Assembly (NCBI GenBank): GCA_002005505.1
Contig: KV908364.1
Span: 214,521 to 278,520 of the forward strand
Length of the DNA: 64,000 nucleotides
Source: Botryococcus braunii
Lineage: Eukaryota > Chlorophyta > Trebouxiophyceae
Reading direction: 5' to 3'
Shown here: piece after piece, positions 35,936 to 46,418 of the stretch
Numbering within the stretch: the stretch's first letter is position 1
Layout of the letters: each line of letters opens with the position of its first letter
The notes under the pieces: generated by a model
Told to the model about the DNA's origin: nothing
Database searches by the model: none
The model's input: only the letters and a program-made list of their open reading frames with translations
Translations under genes and position numbers: made by a program

Positions 35936-36629
35936 TGTTGAGTTCTGAACATTATTATTGAATGCCTTGTGCTTTAAGTGATCTTCATGTGTGCACTATT
36001 AGGATATGGGTCCATTGAGAACATAAGGTACCTTGAGACACGGCAGATTCTGGACGTTTTCGAACATAAGGTACAATCCTATCTAGATCACACGTTTGTC
36101 GGATGAACTCTTAAGGCTGCCCCACCGGAGTGAATACCAACTGGTTGTGAAAGATGCTGGGCATCACCAGATGCTAGTCTTGTCCGACAGTTGTGTGTGG
36201 CACTCAGCAGACAGTCGTACGGACTGTAGCTGGAGTAACTTCGTCTATTGACGACCTGTCTGCTTTGTACAGGTACGGTGCGGCAGTGTGTGTTGTATCA
36301 TTGTTGCTATTGTGAGAGTGAACAAGCTTAGTGTACCCTGTAGTCACTCAAACAGATAAGGGACAGTGACTTCAGGGAGTATAGGCATGTACTTGAACGT
36401 AGCCGTCTAGAGCCTTATCTAGTGATTGCTTGATCGGTGCTTGTGTACAAGATAATGATGTAACGGAACTGGTTGTGAAAGATGCTGGGCATCACCAGAT
36501 GCTAGTCTTGTCCGACAGTTGTGTGTGGCACTCAGCAGACAGTCGTACGGACTGTAGCTGGAGTAACTTCGTCTATTGACGACCTGTCTGCTTTGTACAG
36601 GGAAAGCCGATTGCCCATAACCTTTCACA
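35936..36629 (+). repeat. Copia-3 5' LTR (694 bp) with internal duplication
   Basis: A 134-bp unit (aactggttgtgaaag ... ctttgtacag) occurs at 36139-36272 and again at 36467-36600 with no difference that I see, separated by 194 bp absent from the copia-1 LTR. 134 plus 194 equals the 328-bp length difference between the long and short LTR forms. Confidence 0.95.
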
Positions 36630-36642
36630 GGTTATGGGCCCA
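36630..36642 (+). promoter_or_regulatory. Copia-3 primer-binding site, internal tRNA-iMet type
   Basis: GGTTATGGGCCCA, as in copia-1. Beyond it, CGC, CTTCC, GCTG and CCA segments can be aligned, with gaps, to the complement of the D arm of tRNA-iMet, so pairing with a 5' half-tRNA may extend further. Confidence 0.82.
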
Positions 36643-37019
36643 CGCCCTTCCAGCTGAGCCAAGTAAAAGCAGGAGTGAAGGTCGTCTACGGATGGGTCAG
36701 ACGTAAGCGTCAACAAAGGAGCTCGAGCATGGCGCAGCGGCGCAAGGGAACTCGAGTGTACCAGGACCATTATCTTACTCACAGTTTACCTTTCTGGGAA
36801 ATTCATAATTGAAGTTTTAGCTGTGCTTTATCATTCATAGACGTTGTCTAGAAGCACTGAGTGAGTCGGGCCGGACTCCGGCGCAAACTTCTGAGGGGAA
36901 CATATCTGCTACTACTGTGCAAGACTGGCTGGTAAATTTCCATGACATGGAGGGAATTGTAGGGTATTGCTGCATTCCAGAAGTTTATGAGTAAGTTTGG
37001 CTGGTGAAGTGACAATAGT

Positions 37020-40000
37020 ATGACAAAAAGGGGCAAAGAAAAGGAAAGTAGCAGTGAAACAGCAATGTCTCAACCTGGAGAAGTCAGTGGGGCCACTCCA
37101 GGGCAGTCTATGACCGGGACACAATCAGCCACTGCAGAACCAAAGGTGGAGATTGACAAGGCAGCCTACATCCCCAATACCTCTAATCCAAAGATGACTG
37201 TCATGCTTGATGATGGAGGGCGCAATTTTGAATTTTGGTATGAAAATTTGGAGGCGTGCGCAAACACCAAGGGGGTCAGAGCGGCTTTGGAGAGGCCAAT
37301 GCCAGGGTCGGTGGAGAACTCAGCCATCAAGCAGTGGCTGATCCAGTCAGTTCCAGTCATCTGGCATTCTCAGATCTCATGCCACAAAGCAGCGTTCGAC
37401 TTCATCGCGTGGGTGAAGAACAGTCACACTGGAGGGAGCAACCAAGACATCAACCTTGAGTGGTACAAGGAAATGGAGCAGGGCATCAAGACAGGGGAGA
37501 CACTCAAGGTCTACCTCTACAGAATGATGGATCTGGCTACAAGTCTCAGAAACAACGCGTTCATCCTCTTGGACCACAATGTTGGGGAGCTGATGGTGAA
37601 GGGCCTCCCTCCTGTGCTGAGGCTCGAGTCCCTGGAGGTTATGGCAACCGACAAGCCGCCATTGGAGCTGATTCAAAGAATCCTGCGCGCCGCAGCCAGC
37701 CGTGGGTACAAGGACCCACCTGCAGAGGGAACACCTCAGGCCATGGCAGCTGCAGCAGTGGCTGGTCCCTCTGGGGGGGTAGCTGGAGCGTCATCAAGCG
37801 CTGGAGCTGCACCAGGAGTGGGAGCAGTACCGGGAGTTGGAGCAGCACTACCAGCAAACGAACAGCCTCCCGCTGGCCCCTCTGCAACTACTTTTGGTGG
37901 CAGGGGGCGTGGACCTGGCAGGGCAAGAAGGCCCAGAGAGGAGCTTACATGCCACTTCTGCAAGGCAAAGGGCCACTTCATGACTGACTGCGGACCGCTC
38001 AGGCAGCTGCAGGCTCTGCATCAAAACATGCAAGCGGCAAGCGTTGGGCCTGCAGCTTACTGGGGCCAGGGAGGCCCACAGTCGTCTCCTCAAGCCTGGT
38101 GGGACCATGGATCTGGCCGGGGTGGCCCGCCTTCATCCGCTTCCAGCCCTGGACCTCCTTCAGCATATAACTATCCAACAAGTCAACACACGTTTCCGGG
38201 GTGGCATTTACCACCTCCACCCCCTCCTTCTGGTGAGGCGATGTTTATCTCTCTCAATGTGCTTGCCCCAACTTCGCATGGAGCTAGCAGCACATCTTGG
38301 TTAATAGATAGTGGTGCCTCTGTGCATATAGTCAATGATCTCTCATTGCTCCATAATCCAGTTATGCATAGACAGCCTCTTCCTCTGCACTTGGCAACCT
38401 CAGACGCCAAGGGAGGAATCATTGCATCTGGGTCTGTATGCCTTGTGAATGCAAGGCACGAAGTATTCTGGCTGCACAATGTGCAGTGTGTTCCTTCTGC
38501 GCATACCAACCTCATTTCAGTCACTGGTGCAATTCAGGATGGAGCATCTTTCCTGACTGACACTGCAGGTGGTTACACAGCCATGAAGGGACCTGAAGGG
38601 TGGTGTGGAGATATCACCCGCGCACGAGGTCTGTTTTTTTTGGAGTTTGTTAGTCCTGTCAGAGGGCAGCAAGTTGGCTGCAGACATATTGATCACATGG
38701 CTGAGGCGTCTCATCTTAGGAAAGGACACGTGTGTAGCGAGAGATCTCTGTGGCATGCTAGGTTAGGTCATCCTGGTGCCAGCAGCATGCAGAGGTTCTC
38801 CAAGGAAGATCTGGTTACAGGAATCAATATCTCCCTTGCTCCCTGCTCTGAGTGCCCCAAGCACTGTGAATCGTGTATACAAGGGAAACACTCCAGACCT
38901 CCTTTCCCTGTATCTTCCAGGCCTGCACATCACCCACTCGATAGAGTCCATGTGGATACTGTGGGTCCCATATCACCTCCTGCCATCACAGGTGAACGAT
39001 ATTGGGTCACTGTAGTGGATGAAAGTTCACACCAAGTTGCCTCCCTGCCTGTGAAGTCAAAGGATTGCATCCCAAAGGCTGTGATAGACCTGCTCCGTTT
39101 TTGGCAGACCCAACGAGGCACGGTTGTGAAGTGTGTGAGGACTGACAGGGGTTCAGAGTTCCTGAACCAGCAATTCAAAGAGTTTTGTGCTCAGCTGGGC
39201 ACTAAGATGGAGTCCTCAGCGCCCTACACGCCTCAGCAGAATGGGGTGGCGGAGAGGATGAATAGGACCCTGAAGGAGCGAACAAGGACTCTGTTGGTCC
39301 ATGCTGCAGCAGACCCCTCCCTTTGGAAGGAGGCGCTTGAGACAGCTACCCTCCTCTACAATGTGGGTCCTACTTCAGGCAGGTCCCTGACCCCCATGGA
39401 ATTATTCTTTGGTGTCAAACCTGATGTGTCTGTGCTGCGCACGTTTGGCTGTGTAGCCCATGTGCACATTCCCAGTGGCCAAAGGTCTGTTTTTGGGCCC
39501 AAGACCATCCCTGGGATGTTTACTGGTTATTGTCCCCAGTCTAAAGCGTATCGTGTGTACGTGGGGAATGGAGTGTGGAAGGAGAGTAGGGACGTCAGCT
39601 TTATCGAGCACTTGAGGGGGGCTGAGAGAGTGGGTCTATCAAAGGTCCAGCCTGGGTCTGTCTATGATTCTAGGATATCACCCCCCCTTGGCAGTGAGAA
39701 TCTGGCAACGCCTCAAGCAATTCCCTCTGCTGCTCCACCCACGTTCTGGGATGAGGAGGATGACCATGGAGTGGAGACGCTTTCCACTGGGGCTCCTGGG
39801 ACCTCTGGACTTTGTGCTGGGGATCAGTCTGGAGACGGGACCACAGCAGCACATGACCAAGGAAACCCCACCAGCCTGGATTCTACTGTTGGGACCCCAG
39901 AACCATCTCAGCACTCGTGGTCGGTGCTTGAGCATATGCAGAATCTGGCCAGGGGGGGTGTAGAAACTCAATCCCAGGTAGAAAAAATGCAGAAGGTACA

Positions 40001-42233
40001 AGAGGGGTTGCGAATGCAGGGGAAGTCACAAATTCCCCTTCCTCCAGGGACCACCCTTACAAGGGAGCAGCGTTATGTACAGCGCGTGGCTAGGAGAGAG
40101 CATTCTGACATCCCATTGCATGCCCCTGACCCAGGTCAGGCAATTGTGAGTGAGCCAAACATGGTTGGTCTCCCTGATATGCAGGGGCAGGTTGAGACAG
40201 TCGAGGCTATGTTCGGTGCAGATGTAAGAGATGAGAGCAGTGGGTTAGACATGCCAGCAGTAGGGGAAGCTGGTGCCCAATCCCAGTCACTGGCTAGTCA
40301 TGCTTATGGTGTGCAGGCTGACATTGTAGGCGCAGCTCAGGCAAGTCTGGGTAGTGTGCCCAAGTGTGAGTCCAGGAGAGAGAGAGAGCTGCTGCTCCCC
40401 TCTGCATTGCGGAAGGTGCGAGAATGTAAGGGTGCTGCACATGAGTCCAGTAGTCAAGGAGAGAGAGAGAGACTTGAGAAGGAATCAGATAATCCCGGCA
40501 GTACTGCCCAGTCCCAGCATAAGGTACATAATGTACCTTATTCTGGCAACCAGGGAGAGAGAGAGAGAGAAGGGAACAGCATCAGTAAGGCTGACAGCCC
40601 TGCTGCACCACAGCATAAGGTACAGAGTGTACCTTCTGTCACGTTGGGAAAAGTTCACGTGCCCTCAAACTTGAGGGAAGCCCAGCGCTCACCTCAGTGG
40701 GAGTTTTGGCAGCAGGCAATGCAAGAGGAGATGGAGTCTTTAGACACCCATGAGGTTATGCAGTATGTGGAAAGACCCCATGGGCAGAAAGTTATCCCTG
40801 TTCATTGGATTTTTTCTACAAAAAACGATGCACATGGGAATGTCACTCGGTTTAAAGCAAGATTGGTTGCCCAGGGTTGCAGACAGATTCCTGGTATAGA
40901 TGTTGGTGAGGTTTTTGCACCTACCAGCAGCTATGGTGCTAGGAGAGCTGTGCTGGCAGTGGCTGCCACACAAAATCTTGAGATCCACCAAGTGGATATC
41001 AAGACAGCTTTTCTCAATGGGGAGTTGGAGGAAGAGGTCTATGTGACCCAACCACCAGGATTTGAGAATGGCAACACGAGAGTTGTGTGCAAGCTCAGGA
41101 AGGCACTCTACGGTCTTAAGCAAGCCCCACGGGCTTGGCACAAGACCTTGAGCGACAAGTTGAGCGTGATGGGGTATAGTGTGTGCAAGAGCGACGCTGG
41201 GGTATACATCAGGAGGGCCCCTGATGGTAATCTGTCGTTTATTCTTGTTTATGTCGATGATCTTCTCATAGTTGCCAGAGTGGTTGCAGAGATTGAGTGG
41301 GGGAAAGAGTTATTGAAGAAGGACTTCACCATCCATGATTTGGGAGAGGTGAATGATTTCCTGGGGTGTCAGGTCCTACGCAATAGAGTTCAGGGCACTA
41401 TTTCCATGAGTTGCACTCCCAAGATTGATGCTCTTGTGGAGAAGTTTGGCGTTGCTGATGATGGACGTGGGGTTGATACCCCCATGTCCAAGGACTTCGT
41501 GGCTAGCAGCAGACCCGAGTCCTCAGATGGTATGTCACATGGGGCTGGTACCCCTCTGCCACCTGGTCATCGATACTGCGAGTTAATTGGATCGTTACTG
41601 TACATAGCCAATACGACCCGGCCTGACATTTCTCAGGCTGTTGGAGTGTTGTCAAGGTATAGAATGACACCCACTACCTCACACTGGAATGAGGCCATTC
41701 GAGTGCTGAAGTACTTGAGAGATACCAGAGAGTTAGCTCTTACTCTGGGTGGAAAGGGCCCTGAGCTAGAAGGCTATGTTGATGCCGACTATGCTGGGGA
41801 CCTGGACCACAGGTATTCCACCACTGGCTATGTTCTATCAGTCTATGGTAGTGCCGTGGTTTGGGGAAGCAAGAAGCAGAGCTCAGTTGCTACCTCAACT
41901 GTGCAAGCTGAGTTTATGGCAGCTGGCCATATTGTGAAGGAAGCCAACTGGCTAAGGGGCTTCTTGGAAGAGATAGGGGCTGCACCTTGGAGGGTCAAAA
42001 TTTTCTGTGACAACCAAGGATGCATTTCTAATTTACGGAACCCCCTGTATTCCAAATTCACAAAGCACGTTGCAGTAAGCTTCCACTACGCTAGGGAAGC
42101 TATGGCACTTGGGCAGGTAGATATCCTCTATGTGGAATCTGCACGCAATGTGGCTGACATTATGACCAAGCCACTTGCCAAGCCCGTGTTTGTTGGTCAT
42201 CGTGATTCACTAGGTTTGAGAAGATACACTTAA
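37020..42233 (+). CDS. Copia-3 gag-pol polyprotein, intact (1737 aa)
   Basis: A single frame carries all functions of a Ty1/copia element. Gag fills the first 400 residues, with the CCHC zinc knuckle CHFCKAKGHFMTDC at 311-324. The aspartic protease has WLIDSGAS (Asp430). The pre-integrase domain has WHARLGHP at 578-585. Integrase catalytic residues are Asp646, Asp709 and Glu745; the last two are 35 residues apart, the expected DX35E. A low-complexity linker rich in Gln, Glu and RERER follows (about 830-1220). Reverse transcriptase has DIKTAFLNG and YVDD at 1411-1414. RNase H has YVDADYAGD from 1586 and the TSTVQAEF and ADIMTKPL blocks. The ATG at 37020 is the first in frame after the 5' leader. 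No gag/pol frameshift exists, so Gag excess, if any, must come from another mechanism. Confidence 0.97.
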   Translation: MTKRGKEKESSSETAMSQPGEVSGATPGQSMTGTQSATAEPKVEIDKAAYIPNTSNPKMTVMLDDGGRNFEFWYENLEACANTKGVRAALERPMPGSVENSAIKQWLIQSVPVIWHSQISCHKAAFDFIAWVKNSHTGGSNQDINLEWYKEMEQGIKTGETLKVYLYRMMDLATSLRNNAFILLDHNVGELMVKGLPPVLRLESLEVMATDKPPLELIQRILRAAASRGYKDPPAEGTPQAMAAAAVAGPSGGVAGASSSAGAAPGVGAVPGVGAALPANEQPPAGPSATTFGGRGRGPGRARRPREELTCHFCKAKGHFMTDCGPLRQLQALHQNMQAASVGPAAYWGQGGPQSSPQAWWDHGSGRGGPPSSASSPGPPSAYNYPTSQHTFPGWHLPPPPPPSGEAMFISLNVLAPTSHGASSTSWLIDSGASVHIVNDLSLLHNPVMHRQPLPLHLATSDAKGGIIASGSVCLVNARHEVFWLHNVQCVPSAHTNLISVTGAIQDGASFLTDTAGGYTAMKGPEGWCGDITRARGLFFLEFVSPVRGQQVGCRHIDHMAEASHLRKGHVCSERSLWHARLGHPGASSMQRFSKEDLVTGINISLAPCSECPKHCESCIQGKHSRPPFPVSSRPAHHPLDRVHVDTVGPISPPAITGERYWVTVVDESSHQVASLPVKSKDCIPKAVIDLLRFWQTQRGTVVKCVRTDRGSEFLNQQFKEFCAQLGTKMESSAPYTPQQNGVAERMNRTLKERTRTLLVHAAADPSLWKEALETATLLYNVGPTSGRSLTPMELFFGVKPDVSVLRTFGCVAHVHIPSGQRSVFGPKTIPGMFTGYCPQSKAYRVYVGNGVWKESRDVSFIEHLRGAERVGLSKVQPGSVYDSRISPPLGSENLATPQAIPSAAPPTFWDEEDDHGVETLSTGAPGTSGLCAGDQSGDGTTAAHDQGNPTSLDSTVGTPEPSQHSWSVLEHMQNLARGGVETQSQVEKMQKVQEGLRMQGKSQIPLPPGTTLTREQRYVQRVARREHSDIPLHAPDPGQAIVSEPNMVGLPDMQGQVETVEAMFGADVRDESSGLDMPAVGEAGAQSQSLASHAYGVQADIVGAAQASLGSVPKCESRRERELLLPSALRKVRECKGAAHESSSQGERERLEKESDNPGSTAQSQHKVHNVPYSGNQGEREREGNSISKADSPAAPQHKVQSVPSVTLGKVHVPSNLREAQRSPQWEFWQQAMQEEMESLDTHEVMQYVERPHGQKVIPVHWIFSTKNDAHGNVTRFKARLVAQGCRQIPGIDVGEVFAPTSSYGARRAVLAVAATQNLEIHQVDIKTAFLNGELEEEVYVTQPPGFENGNTRVVCKLRKALYGLKQAPRAWHKTLSDKLSVMGYSVCKSDAGVYIRRAPDGNLSFILVYVDDLLIVARVVAEIEWGKELLKKDFTIHDLGEVNDFLGCQVLRNRVQGTISMSCTPKIDALVEKFGVADDGRGVDTPMSKDFVASSRPESSDGMSHGAGTPLPPGHRYCELIGSLLYIANTTRPDISQAVGVLSRYRMTPTTSHWNEAIRVLKYLRDTRELALTLGGKGPELEGYVDADYAGDLDHRYSTTGYVLSVYGSAVVWGSKKQSSVATSTVQAEFMAAGHIVKEANWLRGFLEEIGAAPWRVKIFCDNQGCISNLRNPLYSKFTKHVAVSFHYAREAMALGQVDILYVESARNVADIMTKPLAKPVFVGHRDSLGLRRYT

Positions 42234-42253
42234 AGCATGCAGGCAAGGGGAAG

Positions 42254-42947
42254 TGTTGAGTTCTGAACATTATTATTGAATGCCTTGTGCTTTAAGTGAT
42301 CTTCATGTGTGCACTATTAGGATATGGGTCCATTGAGAACATAAGGTACCTTGAGACACGGCAGATTCTGGACGTTTTCGAACATAAGGTACAATCCTAT
42401 CTAGATCACACGTTTGTCGGATGAACTCTTAAGGCTGCCCCACCGGAGTGAATACCAACTGGTTGTGAAAGATGCTGGGCATCACCAGATGCTAGTCTTG
42501 TCCGACAGTTGTGTGTGGCACTCAGCAGACAGTCGTACGGACTGTAGCTGGAGTAACTTCGTCTATTGACGACCTGTCTGCTTTGTACAGGTACGGTGCG
42601 GCAGTGTGTGTTGTATCATTGTTGCTATTGTGAGAGTGAACAAGCTTAGTGTACCCTGTAGTCACTCAAACAGATAAGGGACAGTGACTTCAGGGAGTAT
42701 AGGCATGTACTTGAACGTAGCCGTCTAGAGCCTTATCTAGTGATTGCTTGATCGGTGCTTGTGTACAAGATAATGATGTAACGGAACTGGTTGTGAAAGA
42801 TGCTGGGCATCACCAGATGCTAGTCTTGTCCGACAGTTGTGTGTGGCACTCAGCAGACAGTCGTACGGACTGTAGCTGGAGTAACTTCGTCTATTGACGA
42901 CCTGTCTGCTTTGTACAGGGAAAGCCGATTGCCCATAACCTTTCACA
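42254..42947 (+). repeat. Copia-3 3' LTR (694 bp)
   Basis: Same length, ends and internal duplication as the 5' LTR. Confidence 0.96.
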
Positions 42948-42952
42948 GTCAC

Positions 42953-45036
42953 TTGGAATGGTTTCCGAAGATCAGGTAGTGATAAGATAGGGGCCTCTAC
43001 CAAAGCAGTCTTCAATGCTGAAAAAGATTCCTCCTGTTCCAATTCCCATTCCCATGCCCTCTTGCTGCTTGACAACTTTGTCAAGGGAGCAGCGATGGCA
43101 CTGAAGTCCCTGATAAACTTCCTGAAGTAGTTTGCAAGGCCTAGAAACCTACGGACATCCGTGGTGTTTTTGGGTACGGGCCATTCCTTGACTACTTCCA
43201 CCTTTTGTGGGTCCACCTTTAATCCATCCCTTCCAATGATATGCCCCAAGTATCGAAGTTCAGAACGCATGAACTCACACTTGGGTAGCTTGGCAAAGAG
43301 TTGCTTCTCTCGCAAGCGAGCGAAGACTTTTTCCAAATGAACATAATGCATGTTTTCATCCTTGCTGAAAATGAGCACATCATCCAAATAGACAACGACA
43401 AATCCCTCCCGAATGAAATCATGGAAGATTTCATTCATCAGCCGCTGAAAAGTGGCCGGAGCATTCGTTAAACCAAAGGGGAGCACCAGAAACTCGTACA
43501 ACCCGAATGGTGTTCTAAATGCTGTCTTTGGGATATCTTCTTCTTTAAGCCGGACCTGATGGTATCCGCTCAATAAGTCCAGGCTTGAGAAGACCTTTGC
43601 TCCTTTGAGCCTATCAAGCAAATCATCAATCCGGGGCAAGGGGTACCTATCCGGAATGGTAATCTGGTTGACAGCTCTATAATCAATTACCATCCTATAA
43701 GTTCCTTCCTTCTTTTTAACAAAAAGAACAGGAGATGCATAAGGTGAGTGACTGGGCCGGATGTGCCCTAATGCGAGAAGCTCATCCACTGTTTTAGTAC
43801 ACTCTTCCATTTCTAGAGAAGATAAACGATAAGCAGGCTTATTAGGAGGTACAGAGCCAGGTTGTATCCTGATGGTGTGATACACCTGTCTATGCGGTGG
43901 CAATCCTGGCAAACCTTGAGGAAACAAATCACTGTACTCCCTAAGGAGCACCCCCAATTGTTCCGGTTTGCCCTTCAACACCTCCTCCAGTCCCAAGGAT
44001 CCCGTGAACTTACCCGACGACGACGTTTGTTCCTCCTCCTCCTCCTCTATTATTCCCTCTTCCTCCCCCTCCACTGGGGGTCCGAGAATAATTCCGGGAC
44101 CGGCCCGCCCTGGGTACCCGGTCCCGTGGAGTTGGTTGATGAGGTGCCTGATTCGTCGTCGGAGGGATCGAGCCCGTTTTCCTCCAGGGATGACTCCTGC
44201 TCATCCCATGCATACTCTTCAGGTCTCATGACAACATTCAACAGACAAAGTCTCCATTGATCTACTTTGTTCTTCCCCTTCCTCACTATGTTCATACCCC
44301 ATTGCAACGTGCAGGGTAAGACTTTCCTGTGAGGGTCCAACGTTACCCACTTCCCTTGATGTTTTATTTGTGCCTTTCCAACCCCAACACTGACTGTGGC
44401 CTCCCTTAGAGACATCCAGTCTTGTCCCAGAATGAGGTCCACCCCCTCCATAATAGAATCACATACAAAGAAAGTATGGCGGGTGACTACCGAAGGGGTG
44501 AACCTAACACTAAGGTCAACCTTCCCCTTGGTTTCAGACAAGGACCCATCTGCAAGGACTACTGTTGTTGCTTCCTTGTGATACCTAAGCCCTTGTAGTA
44601 CTTTGCCTCGGACAAAAGAATGGGTAGCCCCAGTGTCCATGAGTGCACGAAACTCCATGCCTCGAACAGTAACGGCAAAAGTCAGGTTGAGTGGTGAGAG
44701 ATTTCCCACATGCCCTACATGACAAGATGGTTGTGGCATGACACATGCAAGCACAAATGAAAAAGGAAATATTCCTGCCTTGCCCGAGAACATGAATTGT
44801 TCTCCCCTACATCCCCGAGCAAGAACTTTTAGTTTGGCCTTTGTCCTGTACTCTAAGAAAAACCTCCTGCTTTTCCAGACTTTTTGGCTAACAACAAAGC
44901 AGGCACCAAGGCTGGGATCATGTTTTCTCTTTGCAAAGAAATCATGCAAGCAAGCCTCTGCACAATTTTTCTTAGGTACTACCAACTCAAAGGGTTCAGA
45001 GAGTGAAGACAAATAGGCCAAACAATGGGGATCCAT
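42953..45036 (-). pseudogene. Gypsy-A pol, 5' part: protease and reverse transcriptase, frameshifted
   Basis: It starts MDPHCLAYLSSL in the same frame as gag, separated by one TGA (about 45049-45051). The aspartic protease shows RALMDTGATHSFV and LILGQDWM. A one-base shift in an acidic linker near 44070 separates it from reverse transcriptase, which is then open: RPAYR-like [61 protein letters not shown], the catalytic VVYLDDVLIFS and LRYLGHIIG. It is cut at KPFQVT by copia-3 and resumes at 35930. Unless recoding occurs at the TGA and the shift, no full Pol is made. Confidence 0.93.
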
Positions 45037-45048
45037 GACCCTTGCGAG

Positions 45049-46312
45049 TCAAGTTTTGGGTTTCCCCTTCCCTTTCCCCTTCCACTTCCCTCTTCCCTTT
45101 CCTTTCCCTTGCCAATTACCTTGCCCTCCTTGAGGTGGTGGAAGCCCTCCTTGCACTGGTGCCACCACTGGTGGGGCCTGTGGTGCAGAGGGAAAGTAAC
45201 CCGGTTGAAAGACTGGTGGTTGGAACCCTCCCGCTTTAGCTTTAGCAGCCAACCACTCCCTTTTCAACTGACATTGCCATGCTTCATGGCCCAACTGTTT
45301 GCAAAAGTAACACTCCCTATTAGCGGGGATGACCTTCCGAGAGTCCAACTTTCCCTTCCCTGGTGCACCAGGGGGTCCTCCAACAGCTCCCCAGAAGGGT
45401 GGTGACCCTTGAACTTCCTCTGGGATATGAGCTGCACCAAGATTGGTGTGGAAGTTTGATAGTGTCCTCCTCTTGGGGGGACCTCCCTGTGCATCCCCAT
45501 GGGCACTCTTGAAACCACCTTCATACTTGACCACAAAGGAGCACAAGTCATCCAGGTCTGTGAAGGGTTTCCCTGTCCCGGGGTTGATGGTACTAGCCAA
45601 TCTTAACTGCACATTAAGACCCTTCATGAATAAGTGCAACTTATCCTGCTCTACCATTTCATATTCCACCTCAATATCCGAAAGCAAAGCAACAAATCTT
45701 TCAATGTACCTCTCCACACTTTCATTCCCTTGGTATACTTTGTCAAGCTTTTGTCTTGCTATTGCTACTGTGTCAGTGGCATCATATCTTTTGGACATAA
45801 AAGCTTTAAAGTCTTCCCACTTTATGGCATCTTCCTCTCCTCCCTCTTTTTCCCACTTACGCACAAAAGCATCCCACACTTTAAGAGGTCTTTCTTCCAA
45901 GTGTTGAACTGCCAAAGCAACCCACTTAGCATCAGGCACGTTTGTGAGTTTAGCATATGATGCCAATTTCCGTGCAAAAAAACATAAAACTTCCACGTTT
46001 TCCGTTAAAGAGAGAAGGAGGGGCAGCACGCACTTGCACCGGTTTGATGATCGGTGCTTGGGCCTCAGCCTGCCGAGCCTCCAACTTTTGTTCGACTAAC
46101 GTGTTAATGTATTCTTCAATTTCATCCTTTGACAAGGGGCGTTTCTTCCTTTTGCCTTCCGATCCCTCGGTTGTGGGGGCGATCGGGTTCATGGAATCAA
46201 CGTCCTCTTCCAACAAGTCCGTCACTTCAATTCCATCCTTCAAAGAACCTTCCACAAGGCTTCGGTCTTCTTCAGATAGGTTTTTAAACCTATCGGATCC
46301 CACCGAGCTCAT
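45049..46312 (-). pseudogene. Gypsy-A gag, frameshifted in a T homopolymer
   Basis: The N-terminal frame (46312 to about 45982) starts MSSVGSDRFKNL and runs to FNGKRGSFMFF. A run of seven T on the coding strand (plus strand A run 45976-45982) has one base too many relative to the continuing frame, which then gives [44 protein letters not shown] and the zinc knuckle CYFCKQLGHEAWQC before a Lys/Gly-rich tail. It aligns well with gypsy-B gag. A homopolymer sequencing error or a real mutation are both possible; programmed +1 shifting is less likely. Confidence 0.9.
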
Positions 46313-46418
46313 CTACGCGACGCATCCCAAAGTTAGATCCTTACATCGGCATCTGCCAACTTCCAACAACTTGATCGAAAACCCCAAAGGATTGATAACG
46401 GCTTTCGCCGATACCAAA

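Larger units (their letters stand above)
35936..42947 (+). mobile_element. Copia-3: complete Ty1/copia retrotransposon, apparently intact
   Basis: Its 694-bp LTRs at 35936-36629 and 42254-42947 look identical by eye; the TSD GTCAC lies at 35931-35935 and 42948-42952. The iMet-type primer site is at 36630-36642 and a purine-rich GGCAAGGGGAAG precedes the 3' LTR. One long frame, 37020-42233, encodes gag-pol with every catalytic motif. It sits inside gypsy-A, which sits inside copia-2 of the same subfamily, so the subfamily was active both before and after gypsy-A arrived. This is the best candidate in the window for a currently mobile element. Confidence 0.98.
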
